Source: Lycorma delicatula (lineage: Eukaryota > Arthropoda > Insecta > Hemiptera > Fulgoridae). From it: a stretch of DNA of 64,000 nt. This document shows positions 35,824 through 47,122 of the stretch, one piece after another (position 1 is the first letter of the stretch; each line of letters starts with the position of its first letter). The position numbers were made by a program, and so were the translations under genes. Location of the stretch: assembly GCF_047948215.1 (NCBI RefSeq), contig NC_134462.1, positions 121,046,937-121,110,936 on the forward strand. The letters are read 5' to 3'. The notes below the pieces were generated by a model that ran no database searches, was not told the DNA's origin, and saw nothing but the letters and a program-made list of their open reading frames with translations.

Positions 35824-37262
35824 TTGATGGTTTGGCGTGAACCAAAGGTTCATGTAACCGATTGTTACTTTTGTTTAACAAGTGTGTCTGGAATTTCTAA
35901 AAAATCTAAACCTACTGTAAAATATTCTTTATTGCAATCTGCAATCAGGCCTGCACCTCACAGTGAAATTATTCCAGTTCCTGAGCCACGTGTGAATGTG
36001 TTTCGAAAGCAGCGACGATGAATCAGGCAGTACTGAAGAAAACAACAATGATTTTGATTTTGAAAAATTATCTTCTAATAAGCCACATCTTATATCACAA
36101 CATGAATTAATTGACATTGTTAGGGATTAATCAAGTTGAACATAGAAATCAAAAAAAAAAAAAGTTGAACTGTTAGGATCAAGACTGCAAAATTAGAATT
36201 TACGTCTAATCTATTTTACTTTGTAAAAAAAATACAAAAATTTCGGGCTTTCGAAGCCGACAAAAAAAACTTTCTCAATACTTTATTGATGAATATAATT
36301 TGACTTATTTCACAAATATTGATGAGCTTATTTAGGACAAGTTCATAAACCTGAGGACTGGCGCCTTTTCATAAATTCGTTCAAGTATAGTTTAAAAGTG
36401 GTTCTATTACACAACGGTAACAAATATCCTTCGATACCGATCGCATATAGTATTATTTAAAAGAGACGTACGATGTGACGAAAGACATTCTTGAAAAAAT
36501 AAATTATAAAAAATATAACTAGAACATATGTGGCGATTTGAAAGTTATAGCTATTTTTTTAGGCCTGCAGTTAAGCTGCATCCGAAGTACATATGTTTTC
36601 TTTGCGAATGGGACAGCCAAGCTAGGGATAAACATTGTTACCAGAGCAGAAGAAATGAGACAAGTTAACTCCAAACGGGAAAAATATTATTCATGAGCCC
36701 TTAGTTAAAGAAATAATTTTACTCCCTCTTCATATCAAGCTAGGACTAATAAAAAATTTTGTAAAAGCAAGGAAGAAGGATAGTCCCGGATTTATGTACA
36801 TCTGGCAGAAATTTCCAAATGTAAGTGAAGGAAAAATTAAAGAAGGAATATCTGTTGGCCAAAGGTGATTCATTTAACATCGAGTTAAATAATGTAGAAA
36901 GTACAGCTTGGGCTTCATTTAAAGTCGTTTTCAGAAATTTTATCGGCAAACAAAAATCCAACAACGATTGCCACGGTATTGTTAATCACCTTCTTATTTA
37001 ATACAGAACTATGGGATGTAATATGTCTTTGAAAATACATTACCTCCTCTCACATCTGGATTTTTTTCACGGGAAATCTCGGAGACGTAAGTGACGTACA
37101 CGGTGAACGTTTCCACCAAGACATTTCGGTGATGGAAAGCCGCTATAAAGAGAAATGGAAGACTAACATGCTAGCCGATTACTGTTGAACATTAATTCGC
37201 GATGTGCCTGAGGCTGTTTATAAACAGAAGTATCAGCGACATCATTCTTACGCAGGTATGGC
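35824..37262 (+). pseudogene. Pseudogene of a multicopy arthropod ORF family (function unknown, probably transposon-linked)
   Basis: Broken plus-strand reading with a recognisable series of blocks: HVTDCYFCLTSVSGISKKSK, KYSLLQSAIRPAPHSEIIPV, KPHLISQHELIDIVRD, FRSRQKKLSQYFIDE, then FLCEWDSQARDKH, ELNNVESTAWASFKVV, TMGCNMSLKIHYLLSHLDFF, ERFHQDISVMESRYKEKW and MLADYC near 37180. I recognise these blocks, in this order, from uncharacterised proteins present in many copies in aphids and other arthropods; I have no formal family name. The cysteine pairs in CYFC and FLCEWD could bind metal. Stops and frame changes occur throughout, with an A-run at about 36152-36164, so it is a dead copy. The first 65 codons (35824-36021) are open. 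It may derive from a DNA transposon or a multicopy gene. Confidence 0.75.
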
Positions 37263-38691
37263 CGTCAAAATTATAAATTTTACAGATATTAACTATTTTT
37301 TTCCTTAATTTTTTTTGAAGCGTAATTTATTTAATTCTAAGGGTGATAAGAAAATTATATTTACAGATCTGTAAAGTACACAAAAAAGCAATTCAAGAAA
37401 TGGTATTGCTTTTAGAGAAACATTTTAAAAAATGTTTTTTTTTTTTGTTATCGGTGTAATAGATTACTGTATCACGAACACCAAACTCGCTGGGCAGGTT
37501 GTAGATGTGAGGGTGCATCGGGCGTCGGATGTTGACTCAGATCATTAGAATATGATGAACTAGTATATTTTTCATATGTTCAAGCCTTAATCTTTATCAA
37601 ATAATTCCACCTGTTACGTGTTTTTTCGACAACTTAAGTAAAAGCTTTTTCAAATTGTTCCTCTTTGTTACTTAATAATGTAATAAAGATAGATAATAAT
37701 TTCATCTAATGTTATTTTGATATTAAAATATTTTAATATGAATATTTCACATAATTTAGGACAAAAATAATATATACACATCCTACATTTAAGTGAGTCT
37801 TACCTAACACCTATCAATTAGTATCTGTTTATATCGTTTTAATCAACTTTTTTTATTTTAATCAACGTGTAGGTTTCTTCCTCTTTTGTTTCTTTGAAGG
37901 ATTTACTTTGAATTTGTTTTTTTCTACACCTTTCATATTTTAAAACAGAAAAAAAATTAACGCTGAATTGAAATCAAATGTCAACTATTTACCAAACCTT
38001 AATTTGATACAGACTTAAAAAAATGTATTTTCAAGAGCGTTTCTTTTTAAATTCATTTTATTTTGTTTTAAAACCTTTTTTTAACAGACTTCAAAAAACG
38101 AGGAGGTTATCAGTTCAACTGGATTTTATTTTTTAATGTATATTACGCAATATCTCCGACGTTGGTAAACAGATTTTGAGATATATATTTTTTTTATTCT
38201 AAAGAGTATACTATAAATTTTAACAATATCCGACGATAATCTCAGAAACAATACCAAAAAATCCGAACGTCTCGACACTCTTAACCGCTGACCGTTCGCA
38301 CCAGTACAGTGTTGCTCTTTTCCCTGTATTACTGGGATATTAATAACAGTCTATATTATCGTTGTTTAGTCTCTGTGGAAATATTTTTGGCATTTATTTC
38401 TCTATTTTTCTCCCTTAAACAATCATTCCTTTTTTTCCTTGCCTACTTTGTTCTTCCGTATAAATATTAAACCGACATTTAATATTTAAATAAAACGGTG
38501 ACAAAGTGTATTATCCCTAATTGCAAAATTATAATATAAATAAAATAATATAAAATAATATAATAATATTTATATATAATATAAATTAAATTTATATTAA
38601 ACCAAACGTATACTCGCAGTAATGAAATCTATAAATCGGATAGATTACGCAACCTCATTATTGCTGTCAACGCTCTCATCATGAGGTCTAT
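37263..38691. other. AT-rich stretch with one common insect repeat fragment
   Basis: At 38087-38200 the phrase GACTTCAAAAAACGAGGAGG, then TTATCAGTTCAACTG and a T-rich run, resembles a short repeat that I recall from other insect genomes. Nothing coding is recognised. Confidence 0.4.
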
Positions 38692-39077
38692 TTAATAAAT
38701 GATTTCGGTACAAATCATAAAGGCGATGCCCTCTAAAGTTTTAATTCGGCTAAAAGCTACATAAATCTGCTCCACGGCAAAATATTTCTTACCGAGGTCT
38801 ATCACTGTCCTGTCAAAAGTAGTACCCAGCAGTTTGAGAACGGTTACAGCCCCGCGTAATATTAGAGGTAGCATTCTGCGCTCGACATCTCCGTATATCC
38901 CTTTATCGCTTGGAATTTTGTACATACTGGTGAAATGGTTACGCAACCGGCAACATCTTTCATTCCAAGACTGACAGTCTCGTAATCAAATTTTACGAGT
39001 ACAGATTCCGGTAACTCTCGTTCCTCGTATATCAAGCCGAGGCGGTGAGAATATCGCTCTTGCGTTTCGTTTGACAA
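38692..39077 (-). pseudogene. PIF1-like helicase C-terminal remnant (Helitron-type), frameshifted
   Basis: Two overlapping minus-strand frames together give the C-terminal part of a PIF1-family helicase. The first (39077-38862) reads LIYEERELPESVLVKFDYE then GCVTISPVCTKFQAIKG. The second (38946-38692) reads GDVERRMLPLILRGAVTVLK, LLGTTFDRTVIDLGKKYF and EQIYVAFSRIKTLEGIAF. The block TFDRTVIDLG..FA..Q.YVA(L/F)SR is the hallmark C-terminus of PIF1 helicases, common in Helitron transposons. A frameshift lies around KGIYGDVERR / KGYTEMSS. The Walker A ATP-binding part is absent. The neighbouring frame 39287-39488 looks like the N-terminal region of the same protein class, so the middle was lost. 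A host PIF1 gene is less likely given the decay. Confidence 0.82.
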
Positions 39078-39286
39078 TTTTTTTTTTTGTCTTCAGTCAT
39101 TTGACTGGTTTGATGCAGCTCTCCAAGATTCCCTATCTAGTGCTAGTCGTTTCATTTCAGTATACCCTCTACATCCTACATCCCTAACAATTTGTTTTAC
39201 ATATTCCAAACGTGGCCTGCCTACACAATTTTTTCCTTCTACCTGTCCTTCCAATATTAAAGCGACTATTCCAGGATGCCTTAGTA
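39078..39286 (-). mobile_element. 5'-truncated LINE tail inserted into the helicase remnant
   Basis: A 209-bp LINE 3' end on the minus strand encoding ILRHPGIVALILEGQVEG, KNCVGRPRLEYVKQIVRDVG and RESWRAASNQSND, then stop and poly(A). It is flanked by a perfect 12-bp duplication TTCGTTTGACAA (39066-39077 and 39287-39298). It is the same family as 2670-3029 and keeps GAA where that copy has a stop. Confidence 0.95.
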
Positions 39287-39488
39287 TTCGTTTGACAAAC
39301 GTTTGTGCAATTAACTGACGCTCTAGACTTTCATTCCGTAAGAATCGACTGTTGTACATTCTCATTTGTGAGAGTCTATACTCTCGTTGTGAGAAATCTG
39401 GGGAAATATTCATAACATCTGTTTTTCTATATTTCCTTAAACGATTGTTCCTTTCTGGGCAACTTTCCTTCAAACGTAGCTGTCTCAT
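39287..39488 (-). pseudogene. Charged N-terminal segment of a PIF1/Helitron-type protein, remnant
   Basis: The minus frame from 39488 reads MRQLRLKESCPERNNRLRKY, then RKTDVMNISPDFSQREYRLS and QMRMYNSRFLRNESLERQ. Arg/Glu-rich tandem segments of this kind, with REYRLS..R and NES.E.R.. motifs, are typical of the N-terminal part of Helitron or PIF1-like ORFs. It is separated from the C-terminal remnant only by the LINE insertion. The large central region of such proteins was therefore already deleted before the LINE arrived. Confidence 0.6.
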
Positions 39489-40102
39489 TTGGTCAGTGCG
39501 TTTACTTTGACCTGAAAATTAATTAAAACAAGTCCAAGAAAAGTATCTAATAATGTTTGAGAAAATCTTTCTATAATAATAAAAATAAAAAGCACAATTA
39601 TTTAGATTTGATATACATACCTTCGGGTAATTGCTAATAAATATAGACCGCTTTGCAATAATATTTTTTAGAGAATTTAATTCTGAGAAAATCTACGCAA
39701 GTAACGTCAGTTGAACAAACAGAAGAGATTAAGAAATTTGAATTTTATTAATAACAACGCAGATGGGAACGTAAGAGAATTGCTGTTTTTAACCGAAACA
39801 ACAATATATATATACACACACAAACATTTATTTATTTAATAAACTCATTTTTTATTATAAACAGATTAATATTTCAATTTGTAATGCGATTAATTAAAAA
39901 CACGAGATGAAACTTTCTTTTTTTTTTGTAATTTGCACCGCGGATAAACGAAAACATATATTAATGTAAACATCACACTTGGCTTATACAATATTTTCCT
40001 TAAATCTATCGAAGACTATTCCCTTTGTTTTTGTTACGCAATATACGGAAGTAAAAAGAGAACGAGAAAAGATTGAGGATTATTTGAGACGATACTTGAC
40101 CA

Positions 40103-40232
<130 letters not shown>

Positions 40233-40487
40233 TCGCAAAACAGTGCATATGTGTATGTTTAACCAAAAAGAAAGTATAAAGACCTAAGAGGGATAGAGGG
40301 AGAAATATGATGCGAGTGATCAGGTTTCCATTACCGACGGGAAGTGCCGAGACTAGCTGCAGTAGCCACAGCTGGCCACAGATCTCGTCCACTTAGTGGA
40401 GAACTCAATTATTCATGGAGTCTAGTAACCTATCTCTACCGATAGCAATGCGCCATAATATTCTCACATTTCCACATATGCACATTT

Positions 40488-40489
<2 letters not shown>

Positions 40490-40520
<31 letters not shown>
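40490..40520. repeat. (TA)n microsatellite
   Basis: About 31 bp of alternating TA. Confidence 0.9.
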
Positions 40521-40527
<7 letters not shown>

Positions 40528-42984
40528 TATAACGTACGTAGCTTATTATTCCAACAAAAATCTCATAGAGAATTACTGAATCTGTTATAAATATGATACT
40601 TGATTAGCTCTCATCGATTTTTAAAATACGTAAACAACTCGCACTAAATTTCCGATTCTGAAAATTTAAATCATGTTATATTAGTAAACAATTCCGTATG
40701 AATTAATTTTATAATTTAAATAAACAAGAGATGGAATTACATTATTTTATGATAAAATAAATACATTTTATAAACAAATAACACCGATAAAAATTTCAAA
40801 AAAATTGAAAAAATCTACACTTACATTAGTATACTTATTATAAGAAAGAATTAAAGAATTGCAAGTATAAACCCTGATTACAGTAAAAGAATTAAATAAA
40901 AATTTTCTAAAACAATTATGTATATATTATTAAATTAATTTTTCTAAATACTTTAAAAAATTAATTACTAGAAATAACTTTAATTTTGACCTAATAATAT
41001 TTAGTTTATTTTAGTTAAATTTACAACTAAATGAATAAATAAAAGTAATCGAAAACTTTTTTAAACATTAATATATTTAGTTCAGTAATAGAAAGTGCAG
41101 CATTATAAAAAAATGTTAAAAAATTAGTTACGAAATAAAAGTTATTTCTATAGATTAAACATTACGACGTTATAGATTAAAATGAAAGAATATAAATATA
41201 ATATTTGCTACTTTTGAAAAGAAAATTATGATTTTTAACGATAGACTAAACAACAATAAATTTTACGCGTTACGTGTAGGTCGAAAGATAGATGCATTAG
41301 ATAGCAATATATAATAACTTGGAGGAAGTTCGATCTCAGTAGCCTCAATAACTTTATATACTAACAGTTAAATATGTAACTTGATCGATTCAGTTAAGAT
41401 GAAAATTATAACCGGTAGGTAGTAATACTTCGTTACACTAATTTGTAGTATGTATATATATACACATATTAAGTAATAACTGTCAACCTTTCAACTCTAA
41501 TCCAAAGAAATAACTATTTTTTATACCTTGTATTTCATATAAATAAGTAACATGTTCATTCTATTTTACATAAAAGTATAAATATTAGAAAAAAATTATA
41601 TAATCTATATTTTTCAGTGATATTTCCGCAACACTCGAAAACAGAACTCTGATAAGCGTATTTATTTATTACTTATTTTTAACTCTATTTTTATCGTTAT
41701 AATCTGGAGCATGCAACGAACTTATTTTACGAAAAGTAGTGATAACTAGAGCGGTCAGACTTAAGCCGGTTTTAAGCAGCGGTTAATCCAGACTTAACAA
41801 CGAGTGCCTCGATATGAACAACAATGGAAAACGACTTTGAATAAAATAAATGAATGATTACGGTTCCAAGTCGTAAATATTCAGGTTTCAGACATCAGCC
41901 CGTTAAAAAATTTATTATCGTGCAGGAATAACAGTGTAAGGACAGGACATTGAAGGTGTAACTACTTCTTAAACAAATGAGGCGTGACATCTACTGCAGG
42001 CTGGAAGTATCGTAAACCTTTTCGGACGGTAGAATATCGTATTATAAAATACAGACTGAGGCGCTAAAAAAAATTAGAAAATGTTTTATGTACTCATCAC
42101 ATATAAATGAAATAAATACATAATCTGTACCATAGTTTTATGTGAGTTACAGACGAATTAAAAAAAAATTGATAGGGAAAAATGAAATTTGAATAAAATA
42201 TCGTAAAAAAAAAATCAACTTAATTTTTAAAGGATGAAGTCACGCAATTCTTGGCGAGATTCTTATTTTATAACTCCAAAAAGATCTGGAAAGAATTTTG
42301 TAAAAAAAAAAAAACAAATTAAAATAATTTAAAAAAAGCAGTTAAAGAATCGCATAGTTACCCAGCCAGCCTGGGAAAGTTGTGCGATTACGACTAAAAA
42401 ATAACTTCGTAAAAAATCCTTCTAAAATATTAAACGGTTCTTATTTTGATCGAGTGGTAGTCCGAAAAGTTTTTCGAAAAAAAAATTGTTTTTAAACGTC
42501 CTATAAAATGAAGCGTCACAATCCTGATCTTTTCATTTAAAAGTCTACCCCTCTGGACCTAGATGCTTGTGATATGATTGTTTCATACTGAAAAATTAGA
42601 TCGTTTCGATAAAGGAGCGTTTGGTTAATTTCATTTTTCTGTATTTAAGAGTCGGCAAACTATATAACAGTGCGTATGTTTTACGTCAAATTGTATACTT
42701 GCATAAAGAATTTCTATACGACGTTTGTTAGAAAATAAAAATGACATTTTTTTTATGTTATTGCAAGAAATATTATTGTACGAGTTTTAATCTAGTATTT
42801 TTCTGTGAACCGTATAACCTCTAATAATAATTTATTTTTTACTCGTTCCAAATTCATCATGATAAGTTATTTTTAATTAGGATACATATTTCCTAACTGA
42901 AATCATAAAAATGAATCGATTGATATTAAAGGAAAAGTTAAGATTAAAGGAAACAACATTAAATGAAAAGTTTTTACTAATATA

Positions 42985-43690
42985 GTCCTAATCGATAAAA
43001 AAGAGCCGGCAAAGTATCGCGTGACTTTATCGGCTACTAATAATAAAAATTCAAAAATTAGAGCCGAAAAAAAAACAAAAAAAGAATATATATTTTTTAG
43101 AAACAGGGAATAAATATTAAGAAACGTTTTTCTAAAAATATTCATATATATAATTTAACACAACAAATTCTGTGATTTAAAGTTCTCTTTAAATCTAACA
43201 CCCTCTTCGATAAAGGTTAAATAAGAAAAAGAATACACGCTGTGTATTTTCAAAAAACATTTCTGCATTTTATGTTCAGGCCTACAGATTAAAAAAACTG
43301 TAGACATTTCTTGATACCTCTTAGGAAGTATAAATTTTCAGAAATTTTTGAAAAATATTTAACGCCGATGAAGATAAGAGCAAACGAACAAAAAGATATA
43401 TATTTCAATTTTAAGAGACGGGTTGATTTTCTGAAAGATTTTTTTTTTATTGTTTATGAATTGTACGTAATAGATTTTCTATATTCGCCGAGAAAGTAAA
43501 ATATGATAGATCCATTACCTAAAAATTTAACAGCGTAATATCTTTGAAAAAAAACAAAAAAACATTCAACAGATTTACCAAGTTTTACCAAATTTAACGA
43601 ATGAAAAACTACTCAATTGTTAAAATGAAGTGTAGTTTGGAACCAGAGTCATATGTAAAAGAACATATGTAACACGAATTTAATAAATCT
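42985..43690 (+). repeat. Dispersed repeat family C, copy 2
   Basis: Colinear with 4870-6462 but without the SINE and hAT insertions, so it shows the empty site. Shared blocks: GCAAAGTATC.C.TGACTTT, AGAATATATATTTT, GGGAATAAAT, ATTCATATATA, CTCTTCGATAAAGGTTAAAT, CATTTCTGCATTTTATG, TTGATACCTCT..GAAGTATAAA and GTTGATTTTCTGAAA. Edges are approximate and class unknown. Confidence 0.6.
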
Positions 43691-44389
43691 CTCCGTAAAA
43701 TAAAATTTCAGATAAAAAATAAATAAATAATAACCTGCTTATAGATGCAATTTTATTTTACATCGGTATAAAATTTATTTAATATATTTAACTGGAAATT
43801 ATTATTATTATCAAAAGAAGTTATGTAGAGTACAAGAAAATAACCTTGATCGTTAGTTTTTATATTCGACTACAATGCAGAAATTTCCGACTGTCTCATT
43901 GTCAATAGAGTAAAATATAATATTATGCGGTAAATAAATATATATTTTTATCTTTGTTTAATGTTTGAACACAAATGTAATGTGCGTGTACGGCTACCCA
44001 CATACATGCAATACCTTATGTCTTTATTATTATCGTCATTACTTTTTTATTTTTATAATCTCATATTAGGTACGATATGGAAAAAAAGATTATTTATTAT
44101 GAATTTTATAGTGATGGAAGTTGTAAAAATACGGCAGTCAAATCTATTATGTACTGAACTCAAAAATAAATTAATAAAAATATGAATTTTATATAGTCTA
44201 AAATAAATTTTTTACGGTCATTCTTTGAATATATACCAAAAAAAGGGATATTTCATGTCGGAGGCCACAAAGTAACATGGTAAGCGGACGTGACGCCGAT
44301 CGCGAGAGACAAACAGCAAAAAATATCGGAAAAAAGCCCTCGTACCGGGGTTACTAAGGAAAATATAAGAATAAAATGAGTTTCCGCTG
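43691..44389. other. Gene-free AT-rich stretch
   Basis: A 74-codon ORF at 43961-44185 has hydrophobic stretches but no recognisable motif. It is not called. Confidence 0.4.
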
Positions 44390-44880
44390 TCTCCTTCATC
44401 GAATTAAATTTATTATTACTCTAACCGGCCTGGGCTAGGTTCACTCGCCCGACCGCCTGGCCAGGGGCTGGAGCCCCCTGGAACCCACACTGTTCGTTAC
44501 CCTAACGGTTGTGAGGTTAATACTGATAAATTTATCAGTATTTTATCTGTAAATTATCAGTAAATTTATCAGATTCAGGCTTTATAGAAACCTGAAAAAG
44601 GGACTAAATTAAAAACGACAAAATAATAATAAGAACTACGGTAAATGAAAATACAAACGAAAAATTCATAACTTATTTCCGTTGTCGTGGTGACAAAAAT
44701 ACGATAATAAAATAAAAGGATTAATCTTTTCTTTTTTTTAATGAATATCTTTAATTCACATTTTTACCCCCGAGAAGGCTACGGCCTCGGTCTGTGGCTT
44801 AAAACTTTCCTTGGGATAACATGAATGTATCCTGTAAATTTGAAAGCGATCGTTCGGTCGGTTATCTTTGAACAAATTTG
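44390..44880 (+). repeat. Dispersed repeat family D, copy 1
   Basis: Matches the reverse complement of 49855-50330. Shared blocks: CGGTTGTGA..TTAATACTGATAAAT, GCCTGAAAA-like, TTACCCC..A.GG(G)CTAC.GCCTC, AAACTTTCC.TGGGATAACA, GAATGTATCCTG.AAATTTGA and AAGCG.TCG.TCG.T. A GC-rich piece with CTGGCCAGGGGCTGGAGCCC lies near its left end. Type unknown. Confidence 0.6.
44519..44542. repeat. Perfect 24-bp palindrome
   Basis: The half-site AATACTGATAAA is followed directly by its reverse complement, with no loop. A related TATCAG..AAATTTATCAG follows. It lies inside repeat family D. Confidence 0.9.
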
Positions 44881-46444
44881 TGTTTACGTACATCTTCATC
44901 CAAAATCATATACCAAAATAAAGTAAAAATAAGTTTTCAAGAAACACATATGGGCTGTAAAACCATTATTTTATCCCCTTAAAAAAACCTGATTATGCGT
45001 AACGAAGCATAATACTTCGGCATACAAAAAGGGCATTTATTGTGCTTCTGTTATCGTTTTAAAAATTACGGATTCAAATAAAGTTAATCTTACTTATTTA
45101 TTTATTTATCTTCTTTTTTTTTACAGAATTAATATTATTCTGTTAATGAATTATTAAAATAATCCTAATAAAAAAATCAATTAACAAAAAATCTCTATAT
45201 TTTGTGCAGCTTCTTTTAACGTTGTATCGTATAAATAGCAGCTGTCAAATACTCACATTTTTCATTAACCCTTGCTAAATTGTTATTCGTTGTAACTATT
45301 GTATTTATTTACATAACTTCACGCGTAAATAATTATATATTTTATTACGATGCTTTGATCAATGTTTTACCACAGTTTCCTTTGATCTGTTCAGGCAATA
45401 GGTGAGACCATTAATTTTTGTTATACGCACGATAAATTCACCCGTTCCCGACCTGATTTACAAAATATAATATTAAAAAAATGTAAAATATTAAAAATAT
45501 AATACGGACCGTATTAAAGTTTATTTACTTATTTAGAAACAGAAAAAGGGGAAAAATCTATATATTCCGCGCCAAAAGGTTTTCGTGTAATTTTTTTTCT
45601 GACGAGGATAATTAATTCGCTTTCAGTTAATTTTTTTTTTTAATACATGATTTCACTATTTATGATTAATCTGATGTATTTTTATTACATTATTTCAACT
45701 TGACAACCTAGTGGTTGTCAACCAACCTAATGTCCCAACCTAGGCCAAGACACACGAGAAATAAAAAGCTGCTTTTATGTTATAAAAGATCGCAAGAAAT
45801 CGATGTCATTAACTACAATTTCGCAAAGAGCTATTGCTACAGCTTCAAAATTGAGTGATTATGAATTTAAAAAAAATACATTATAAAAGGATTTTTTATG
45901 TGTTTTTTTAGTTTTTGTCGGTAATAAATGGACCGATTAAGTCGTTCAAGTGCTCGTTTAAAAACTATCTTAATTGTCTACAACTTCTGTCATTGAAGTA
46001 CCATGATTGCTCGATTATTTTTCAATTTAGAAACAAAAAAGTAAAAAGAACACTTTTTATTGTTAAATTTAGTTTAATAAGAACAAAAAATTAGGAGTTG
46101 TAAACAAATACGTACATGTTGATCTACAAATCGTCTTACATACTGCGGTACAATTGGTTTGCTGCAAACTTTTAATTGACTCAAAATCTCTATGTCTTGT
46201 CTATTCGGTTTTATTATTAAATGTAGTATCATTATCAATATCATGATTAGTCTTTACCGTTACTAACCGCATTCTGCTTTTAGGCTGGTCCTTCGCTTTG
46301 ATGAAACGAAATAACTAAATGTAATACAAATTAGAATCGTGTAAACTTAAAAATAGAATTGTAGTAGTAGCCTATGTCAATACGTACATAATGGATTTCT
46401 TAAAATAACAAATATTGTATACCGTAAAAGAATCGTACGTACTA
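44881..46444. other. Gene-free AT-rich stretch
   Basis: Nothing recognised. Confidence 0.4.
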
Positions 46445-47122
46445 CTAGGGCTGTTCGGAAAATTCTGGGCCTGAAAAAAAGCAACAAAATTTTAAGAATA
46501 TATGCGTATATTTTTTTTTCAACGTAAGTGCCTTTCAATTCGATACATTTAGACCGATGAATTTCTAACTTCTTAATACCGTAAGTTTAATGAGATTTGT
46601 ACGAATCTGAAAAATAAACGGTCGTCTGAAATTTAACCGTATCGTTTGAATTGAATTTTCTTCCAGGGAGCCGTTTCTTCATGTTTGGGAAGAGGAAGTA
46701 ATCTATGGAGGCCACATCCGGCGAATACAGCGCATGTGAAAGTACTTCGAAGCGTAGGTCATGACGTTTTTCAGCAATAACCCAAGATCGTGGAGAAAAC
46801 CCACTTTCTTTTTGACCAGATGTAGACGTTTAGCCTGGACAGCACCTTTTAATCCGATACTAAAACGTATTAGAGGTAAAACCTTTAAAATAAAATACTT
46901 TATAGTAGCTCGAACCTTAATTTGATCCATTTTTGAGAAACTGTGATAACTTGTTCGCTACTCTCGATCGAATATTCGTCGCTATAAGCAAGCAAGCGAC
47001 TAAACGCACCCGTCTGAAAGTTTGCAGCACTAAATCTAAAGGATCACTCGACAAATATCATAGTATTTTGGTCATATTTGTCGTATCCTCTATCAAGCCA
47101 AGAACTTTCCGAACGACCCTAG
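46445..47122 (-). mobile_element. Internally deleted mariner-type transposon with transposase remnants
   Basis: A 678-bp element with 27-bp inverted ends matching at 22 of 27 positions (46445-46471 and 47096-47122). They begin CTAGGGCTGTTCGGAAAATT and, inverted, CTAGGGTCGTTCGGAAAGTT. TA precedes the left end. On the minus strand the transposase start is visible (MDQIKVRATIKYFILK, from 46930). A deletion of the middle follows, and then shifted frames with the C-terminus: RFEVLSHALYSPDVASIDYF, LFPNMKKRLPGRKFNS and GIKKLEIHRSKCIELKGTYV. The YSPD..S.DYFLFP block marks the last catalytic Asp of the mariner D,D34D triad. Full mariners are about 1.3 kb, so roughly half is gone. No active protein is possible. 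Confidence 0.92.

Noticed and set aside
42903..43145. 80-codon hydrophobic minus-strand ORF
   Set aside because: It lies across the edge of non-coding repeat family C and reflects A-rich sequence on the plus strand.
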